Part shown: piece by piece, positions 58,005 to 64,000 of the stretch
How positions within the stretch are numbered: position 1 is the stretch's first letter
Layout of the letters: the number at the start of each line of letters is the position of its first letter
Assembly (NCBI GenBank): GCA_022592445.1
Contig: JABYQR010000079.1
Location: forward strand, 80,248 to 144,247
Length of the DNA stretch: 64,000 nucleotides
Source of the DNA: Cytidiella melzeri
Taxonomy: Eukaryota > Basidiomycota > Agaricomycetes > Polyporales > Irpicaceae
Reading direction: 5' to 3'
Notes under the pieces: generated by a model
Seen by the model: only the letters and a program-made list of their open reading frames with translations
What the model was told of the DNA's origin: nothing
Database searches by the model: none
Translations under genes and position numbers: made by a program

Positions 58005-59377
58005 TCACACGAATATCCTCTCCATCCACCGTCTCAGCGAACGCATTGGCGAGTGCGGCTCGCGCGTCGATTTCGCTTTCGTGAAGGATTCCGCACGAGT
58101 AGCCTGCAATTCCTCCTCCATCAACCCCATGAAGTAATCGTAAGACGGCATGGGCTGTGGTGGCGGAATGGACCGTTTTTGAGTACGCGCACCGAGAATC
58201 GCCAAGTCTGATACGCGTGAGTTGACTAACGTCAAGTCGTCATCGCAATGTGGCCCAGATGTTGTTGTGTCCTGGGAATGCGACCTGCGTGGCGATAGCA
58301 CAATGTCATCGAGTTTGCTCTCCTCGCCAGTCCTGTCTACCTCCTCAATCGCGATAGAAGTCTCCGTGCCCTCGCGTGAAGGCCCAGACTCATCGTCACG
58401 GTGGAGAAACGCCGCAGCTGCCATCTGGACATACCTCGATGCATTGGCAATTTCGTCGTCGGTCAAGTAGAAAGTGTTGACATCGACGATCATGCACCGC
58501 AGACTACTCAAAGATATCCGATTATTCTCTTTGGTGAAAATGCGTCGAAGGATGGCGTCTGCTTCTGCGGATATGGGGAGCATTTCGCGGAAGAAGCGCG
58601 GGTTGCCGACGTATGTTCTGAAACAATCGTCGTCCATGACGGCCTTCACCCAGGGGTTGTGTCCAGAAATCATACTTGTAAGAAGGACCCCCAGCGACCA
58701 CACGTCTTGACCAGCGGGGGAGTACCCTCGAGCACCTCTCAGCCAGCCGATGCATTCTGCAACATGCAATCAGGTCGGGCTAAAATCTTGCATGGAAATA
58801 ATGGCAACGCACCTGGACTCATACACATGGAGGTTCCAGCTCCAAAGTTCCAACTCCATTCCGCATCTGTAGCCAAGCCAAAATCTGCTAACCTGACTTG
58901 CGTTGCATCCTCGTTGCACATGATGTTCTCTGGCTTAACATCGCGGTGGTATATCCCGTGCCGATGGCATACCTCGACGGCGTCGATGAGTTGAATGAAA
59001 ACCCTCTTGACCAATTCCGTGTCTCGTTGACGGAATGTTCTCTTCTCCGTGAGATACTTGAACATGTCTCCACCTTCGCACAGGTCCATGACTAGGTAGA
59101 TATATAATCCCTCTTCGAAGATCCGGTGCAGAGTGACAATATTGGGGTGATTCGAGACGGTTTGGTGAAATCTCAGTTCTCGTTCTTGGAACATTTCATG
59201 GCGTGTACGCGGATTGGCCTTTGGGACACATTTTACTGCGTATTGCACTTGAGTGGCTGTGTCGACAGCGCAAAATACAACACCGCTTGCGCCTCGGCCA
59301 ATGAGTTTCGAGAGATGTAAACGGCCAGACTCGATGGTGGTACCGAGTAGCCTCGATGTTGGGATGGAGCGGGACAT
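58005..59377 (-). CDS. Ran1-like serine/threonine protein kinase D
   Basis: Exons 59377-58813 and 58756-58005 give 438 residues. The ATG at 59377 opens MSRSIPTSRLLGTTIESGRLHLSKLIGRGASGVVF. The lysine is in YAVKCVPK, then HPNIVTLHRIFEE, LVMDLCEGGDMFKYL, HRDVKPEN, LADFGLAT and SMCMSPE, with the same split-Glu intron. The C-lobe has QDVWSLGVLLTSMISGHNPW and LPISAEADAILRRIF. The tail of about 150 residues is acidic in the middle and basic at the end (RSLRRWMERIFV). It is the most diverged of the five around the Gly loop (GRGASG). Catalytic residues are intact. Confidence 0.92.
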
Positions 59378-59522
59378 ATTGTGGTTAACTGAGGATTGCG
59401 GTGGCACTTCAATGTATGAAGCACGTATGGGAGGGATGAGAGTTGACCAAGCTCATAGGCATTTCCCTCTGCATCTATATATGCAGCGAGGTTACCCAAA
59501 CATGAGCGACCCGGAGCGGAAG

Positions 59523-59545
59523 GATCGACCGTAGTCCCGTCGATC
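59523..59545. promoter_or_regulatory. 7-bp inverted repeat GATCGAC/GTCGATC upstream of kinase D
   Basis: Arms 59523-59529 and 59539-59545 around CGTAGTCCC, about 150 bp upstream of the kinase D start. The right arm continues into GATCGAGGGCGG, a word also found upstream of kinase E at 61023. Short, so it counts mainly together with the other kinase promoters. Confidence 0.4.
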
Positions 59546-59855
59546 GAGGGCGGTGCACCACACAAGGGTTGCATAGTAGCCTAGGTTTCGTCGTGGTGTG
59601 GGTACACCTTATCTAGATTCTAGACTTGTCATAGAAACATATGGAATTCATTCATTCCAGAACTTCGCTGCTAATGCACGATTGCAATGAACGTCACCAT
59701 TTTACGGGCGCCAACCCACATCGCGGATGCTGATTGGTGGCGGGAATGCCAAGTTGCATTCCAGCGACCAATCACCAGTGCAAGAAATCAAGTTCATATA
59801 ATCTAGGTTCAAAGGAAGGGATAGCCTGGTTTACAACAAAGAAGGCAGACAGAGA

Positions 59856-60614
59856 CTACCAGCCGAGGTCAGCTTCAGCCATACGGATGAAACTCTGTTC
59901 GTTGAACGAGCTTGTAGTGATATCTTCCTCGGACAAAGATGGGGAGAACGATGGCGAGCGGTCATCTAAGCAATCTTGAGGCAGTAGTGTCTGTGAGGCT
60001 TCTGAGAGTGACGGCGAGGGTATGCCAGAGATTAGCCCTACTAGAACCCGAACGGCCGGACGCGATCCTGGTTCGCTGACTTCCACCCAACTATCAAAGG
60101 AACCATCTGCAACGGCCGTCTCATTCTGAGATGCTTGATTATCGGCTCTTTCGAAACGATCAGATCCACGGTGCACGGCTGCAGGTCGCTCGTTCTCTTG
60201 GAGGAACAGAGTATCACCTTGTGCTGCCGGTTCGAAGACGGACTGAAGTTGGAGATTGGTACCAGCCATGCCCCTTATGTTCTCGTCGTAAGGCAACACA
60301 TCGACCAAAGACGGACCATGTATGATGATGGGTGGCTTGTTGACCGATTCGAACTTGAGCTCGGTGACACGGATAATCCTCCTGTTAACATCGCAGTAGC
60401 TGCGGAGCTCTGATGAAGCGTCGTTGACTTTGTGCTTGGAGAGACTGGGAAGACGTAGCGTCGAGAGAAAACGAGATAATTTGATCCTCTTCGCGATCTC
60501 TGGTTTGTTCGCCAGAACTACTGGTGTCCGCCGAACTTGCTGGCGCTTCAATGGGTGTGACGAGGAAGACACGCGCTTGTGCTTTTCAATCGAACGCCGC
60601 TTGAGAGATACCAT
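59856..60614 (-). CDS. Basic, probably nuclear protein of unknown function
   Basis: A single open frame of 252 codons from the ATG at 60614 (MVSLKRRSIEKHKRVSSSS) to TAG at 59856-59858. The N-terminus is strongly basic (KRRSIEKHKR, then HPLKRQQVRR), like a nuclear localisation signal. The middle has an ordered-looking piece (RRIIRVTELKFESVNKPPIIIHGPSLVDV) and the rest is acidic and Ser-rich. The frame stays open a further 67 codons upstream, so a longer form is possible. I know no family. It lies between kinases D and E and shares the 790-bp divergent region with kinase E. Confidence 0.5.
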   Translation of the reverse strand: MVSLKRRSIEKHKRVSSSSHPLKRQQVRRTPVVLANKPEIAKRIKLSRFLSTLRLPSLSKHKVNDASSELRSYCDVNRRIIRVTELKFESVNKPPIIIHGPSLVDVLPYDENIRGMAGTNLQLQSVFEPAAQGDTLFLQENERPAAVHRGSDRFERADNQASQNETAVADGSFDSWVEVSEPGSRPAVRVLVGLISGIPSPSLSEASQTLLPQDCLDDRSPSFSPSLSEEDITTSSFNEQSFIRMAEADLGW

Positions 60615-60940
60615 CTTGATAACAGAAGAAGTGACGTAGAGCGTTAAGGGGGGTATTTGTCGCCTCAGAGTGGGAGCTTGAACGCACTGAAGAAAAAGCA
60701 GTGAGCGCAGATTGCGGTTGACCGTCAGGAACTCGTAGCGCTCGTCATCCGCCTTCGGAAACTGCCGCGCCACGAAGGGTCTGACGCCAGCTAGCTCCAC
60801 GAATAGGGCAATCAAGGGTTACATAACATCCACCTTCACCAACGACTGCCCAGAAGCTACCAAACTGATTATCGGAAATACGTGGGTCACTCCGTTGCAA
60901 GGTGGGCGGCGTCGGGAACAAGTCTGAGAAGAAAGCCTGT

Positions 60941-61104
60941 ACCTGCCTAATTGGGCGAACCCGTTCCCGCTCGCCGATCACATTTGTCGGGGACTCTGAG
61001 CCTCAGAGGACCCGACGAATATGATCGAGGGCGGGGGCAAGTATCGTGGGAAGTCTTCGCCCTGCTACCTAATTAGGCAATCCCGTCCCTTCAGCCCGAT
61101 CGTC
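60941..61104. repeat. Direct repeat of a promoter block upstream of kinase E
   Basis: Block 60944-60980 (GCCTAATTGGGCGAACCCGT, then a C-rich stretch and GCCGATCAC) recurs in altered form at 61065-61102 (ACCTAATTAGGCAATCCCGT, C-rich, GCCCGATCGTC). The kinase A promoter has one copy, with its start at about 32514 on the minus strand. Between the two blocks are the inverted repeat at 60986-61016 and the GATCGA element at 61023-61047. Confidence 0.55.
60986..61016. promoter_or_regulatory. Inverted repeat upstream of kinase E
   Basis: GTCGGG and CTCTGAG at 60986-61000 face CTCAGAG and CCCGAC at 61002-61016, giving two paired segments with a small internal mismatch and almost no loop. It is about 400 bp upstream of kinase E and about 370 bp upstream of the unknown gene on the other strand. 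Confidence 0.5.
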
Positions 61105-62810
61105 GCAATCTAAACCTCCCGCACACCCGCCATGTATCCGTATGCCCTCCAGTAGGTCCTCGATTGATCTACTGATAGCCTCCGCTTTTTACTTCCGTCA
61201 CACCTCGCATAGACCATCCGCACTGTGTATCGTTGTTGTCTCCTCTAGGCCACAAAATGTATAAATACTCCCCATGTACGTCCCTAAATCTCTATCTTTC
61301 TATCCTCTCCACTACCACCTTCAAGTGACAGGCTTCACTTGAACTCCCTTCCTCTGCCAACTGCGTATTCTCCGCACTCCCGCTTCTCATAACATCTTTC
61401 GTTATGTCTCGCACCACCCAGATGATGAACTTCGCCGGTCGCGTCCTTGACTGCGGCCGGTTCCAGCTCCTCCAGGTGCTCGGCACCGGGGCTTACGGAG
61501 TCGTCTATCAGGCCCTTGACCTCAAGACCGCGTCGTCTGCTGGCAGCCCTGTTGAGGTGGCCATCAAAATCCTCGACAAGAGGTGTTTTGATGAGTCCGC
61601 CACTCAACGGGTCAGACGAGAGGTTGTCCTACATCACGTAGTCAGCGAACATCCCAACGTTGTCACGATGCGTCATGCATTCGAGGACACCATGTTCGTG
61701 TATATCGTGTTGAACTATTGCCCTGGTGGCGATTTGTTCGCACGTATATCAGACGACAAGATGTTCTTCAGGAATGACGAGATGACCAAGTCTGTCTTCC
61801 TGAAGATTCTGGACGCCGTGGCTTACTGCCACGAAAAGCGTGTCTTTCACCGTGACCTCAAGCCTGAGAACATCCTCTGTTCCAAAGATGGTTCTCAGGT
61901 GCACGTCACTGACTTTGGCCTGTGCACCAGTGGCCAAGTCAGTACGACGTGGGGGTGCGGCAGTGCGCCTTACATGAGTCCAGGTATGTTCAGTTCATTG
62001 TTTAACCAGCTCCAAAAACCGACTCTAACCTGATTTTCTCGCAGAATGTCTTGGGAAGGAAGCTGGCTATTTGCCTTATTCCAATCTTACCAATGACATC
62101 TGGGCTCTGGGCGTTATTTTGGTCAACATGGTCACAAGTCGCTCTCCGTGGCAAAAAGCCATTACTTCGGACGAGTGCTTTTGTGATTTCTTGTTGAACG
62201 AGGACTACCTCATGGAGATGCTCCCGATCTCCAAAGAGGCCAATGTCCTGTTCCGCAAGATTTTCGTGTACGAGCCTAGCGAGCGCATCACCCTTGATGC
62301 GCTCCGCAAGGAGATTATTGCACTCCCGACGTTCTTCTTGAACGACGAGGAGCTCGCACGTGCCGGGGAGGTCGCACGTGAGGCCGCTGAGTACTGCGGC
62401 GTCCGTGTCGAACCAGTCAATGTTCCCCGTGTTGCACCGCGTCGCAATAGTCTACCGGCGGCACCTTTGCCCGATATGACCGATGCTAGCGAACCTAGCT
62501 CGATTGTGTCGAGTGGAGGACCCGTGACGCCGGCCTCGTATCCTGTGCAACTTGGAGATGACGTCTCCTCGTACATGGGGTTGATCAAGGACGAAATTAT
62601 GCCACCTGCGCCCCATATCAGGCAATTCGCCAGGGCGTTCGTAGTATAGTCTCGTCGCGTATGAGCTTGTACATCGCTAGCGTTGTCGGGCTCGTGTTCA
62701 TTCCGCGCTAGTCGTGGATGGCACATTACCACCATTTGTCTATATTACGCAGGTCGTGATTAGACAAATATACCATTCTTTTGATTCCGAAGTTTTGCTC
62801 TGCGTGAACT
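61062..62810 (+). repeat. Right copy of the 1.74-kb inverted duplication carrying kinase E
   Basis: Reverse complement of 30775-32517. It includes about 340 bp of promoter, the kinase E gene with its intron (61 bp here, 58 bp in the other copy) and about 160 bp of 3' flank. Substitutions are spread over coding and non-coding parts. Confidence 0.85.
61404..62649 (+). CDS. Ran1-like serine/threonine protein kinase E
   Basis: Exons 61404-61983 and 62045-62649 encode 394 residues, the same length as kinase A. Gly loop GTGAYG, lysine in VAIKILDK, HRDLKPEN, VTDFGLCTS and SAPYMSPE are all intact, with the intron in the Glu codon. Changes from kinase A cluster in the region after the ATP lysine (RCFDESATQ versus RCFSASAAQ) and in the C-terminal tail (PAAPLPDMTDASEPSS versus PESPLLDMTFASKVSS). 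The kinase core is almost unchanged, which fits purifying selection on both copies rather than decay of one. It is the only kinase of the five on the plus strand. Confidence 0.92.
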
Positions 62811-63511
62811 TGTTGGATCGAGAGAGATTGTGTCAAGTCAAGAAGACATCAATTGAATCCAATTGCAAATATACTCCATCGCTACAGTCGATGACACTGT
62901 GATCACTGTCTTACGGGTTCAACTTGGTCTTCCAACCACTCCCACAACTTCTTGCCCACCACGTCATATAATAGTACCTGAGCCTTTCCGACTCGTGCCC
63001 AAGGTATCATGAATTTTCCACAAACTCAATTTCAGCTCTTTCGTCAGGAAAGATGCTTCATTGTGCTTACTTCCCCGTTGTACTGTTGTGCCTCGGGCAT
63101 TGTCCCAGCATACAGTTGAGTTAATGCTCTCATGGGCTGAGGGTATAATAGGAACTAGCTCTGTTTCCGAGTTGATGCTCAGTCAAAAACACTGCTCAAC
63201 CCCTATTGCAGGCTGTCGGGTGTTACTCCACTGGCATCACACAAAAAACAAAAAGGCCAAACTTGAAACTTGTCCAAGTTTAGGAGTTGCATCCTGTACC
63301 CTGCCCATGTACAAGGTGTCACAGATTTTCAATGTTTCTACAAGACTTGCCTTACCAGGCAACGGTATTATTGGGAATATATAAGTGCTTATCAGGTGCT
63401 TATCAGGTGCTTATCAGGTGCTTATTCTGGCGCTTATTCTCATTGCCTATCAATTGATGCGCTGATGCGCCTCCTGTCTCTGATGTGCTGATGCGCTCCT
63501 TTCCTTATCTG
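62811..63511. other. Region between kinase E and the LTR-like end
   Basis: About 700 bp. On the minus strand near 62910-63060 there are coding-like words (FLTKELKLSLWKIHDTLGTS; DVVGKKLWEWLEDQ) separated by a frameshift, perhaps a remnant. It also holds the 11-bp tandem repeat at 63385-63426. No gene is supported. Confidence 0.35.
63385..63426. repeat. 11-bp tandem repeat, about 3.7 units
   Basis: GTGCTTATCAG is repeated three times exactly from 63385 to 63417 and then partly (GTGCTTATT). Further related words (CGCTTATTCT, TGATGCGCTGATGCGC) follow within 80 bp. Confidence 0.85.
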
Positions 63512-63997
63512 TGTATCACATGATAGAACTCTCTGGAACCCTGTGGAACATGCTGGAACTATAATGTCATAGTATAGAACATTCCATTAGATGATGTCAT
63601 AGTTCTTAGAACCTTCTGGAAAAGTCTAGCCTTGTCTTAGAACAAGCTAGAACAAGTCTAGCCTTGGAGCTGGGTCATGGGGTCAGGTCATGGGGACAAT
63701 TGCTATTGGTTGATTATTGAAGTGGCACCACTAGGGCATAGGGCATGCTTAGTAAGGTAGATTATTTCGCTTACTCATGTAGGTATTAGGGGTCTTAGGG
63801 TAGTACCTGGGGTCCTCCCCTTCATGTATATATAGAGGCACTCCTGAGGGCATATCCCCTCGGTCTTATCCACTCTGTTGAACCAGGACTACTCAGTACC
63901 CACCAGTACTTCGCTCACCACCACTCTAACTCTCTATCTCACACTATCTCCCCAAGTTTATCAACTTATCTGGTGAGTAGTAACCTTAACTGTTACA
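63512..63997 (+). mobile_element. Possible LTR of a retrotransposon (about 486 bp)
   Basis: The segment starts TGTATCACATG and ends AACTGTTACA, giving TGT..ACA ends. It has a TATA-like box (TATATATAGAGG, 63827-63838) about 170 bp before the 3' end, and short repeated words (CTGGAAC, CTAGCCTTG, GATGTCATAG) in the left part, as in an LTR U3. The window ends 3 bp past the proposed end, so primer-binding site and partner LTR cannot be seen. Orientation and limits are tentative. Confidence 0.35.
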
Positions 63998-64000
63998 CCC

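Overview
The window reads as nuclear DNA of a filamentous basidiomycete, most likely an agaricomycete (inference). Genes are dense, lie on both strands, and are cut by many introns of about 50-65 bp with GT..AG ends. Recognisable products are fungal: a Furry/Tao3/Mor2 morphogenesis protein, Wapl, MLH1, a PTEN/TEP1 lipid phosphatase, long-form tRNase Z, a FAD2-type desaturase, a GH51 arabinofuranosidase and a DUF1996-WSC secreted protein. CDS coordinates below run from start to stop codon and include introns. I assembled exons by eye from reading frame and splice signals, so outer limits are firmer than internal junctions.

Layout. 1-2.0 kb: a rearranged patch with an unknown small gene, an inverted copy of its 3' half at the left edge, and between them a duplicated 3' fragment of the PTEN gene. 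2.7-4.8 kb: PTEN-like phosphatase (-). 5.8-7.8 kb: a multi-pass membrane protein, possibly a GPCR (+). 8.2-9.0 kb: CBS-domain protein (-). 9.6-11.2 kb: disordered unknown protein (+). 12.0-19.5 kb: Furry/Tao3/Mor2 scaffold (+). 20.2-23.1 kb: MLH1 (+), followed by about 1 kb of eroded coding-like sequence. 25.2-27.1 kb: secreted DUF1996-WSC protein (+). 27.3-30.1 kb: RING + RRM protein (+).

30.8-62.8 kb is framed by a kinase family. Two Ran1-like kinases lie on the left (A and B) and three on the right (C, D and E). All five share one phase-1 intron that splits the Glu codon of the subdomain VIII SPE motif. Kinases A and E are near-identical inverted copies about 29 kb apart, and the duplicated unit includes promoter and 3' flank. 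Upstream of B, C, D and E are inverted repeats, some with a shared GATCGA-containing core. Between the two kinase groups sit conserved single genes: SET-MYND methyltransferase, oleate desaturase with an 8-nt microexon, a small unknown gene, a secreted GPI-type protein, tRNase Z, GH51 arabinofuranosidase and Wapl. The right edge (63.5-64.0 kb) looks like a solo or 5' LTR of a retrotransposon.

Most genes are unrelated chromosome maintenance, RNA processing, lipid and cell-wall functions. The part that behaves as an accessory system is the kinase family, with its inverted copy pair and upstream palindromes. I saw no rRNA, tRNA or CRISPR feature.
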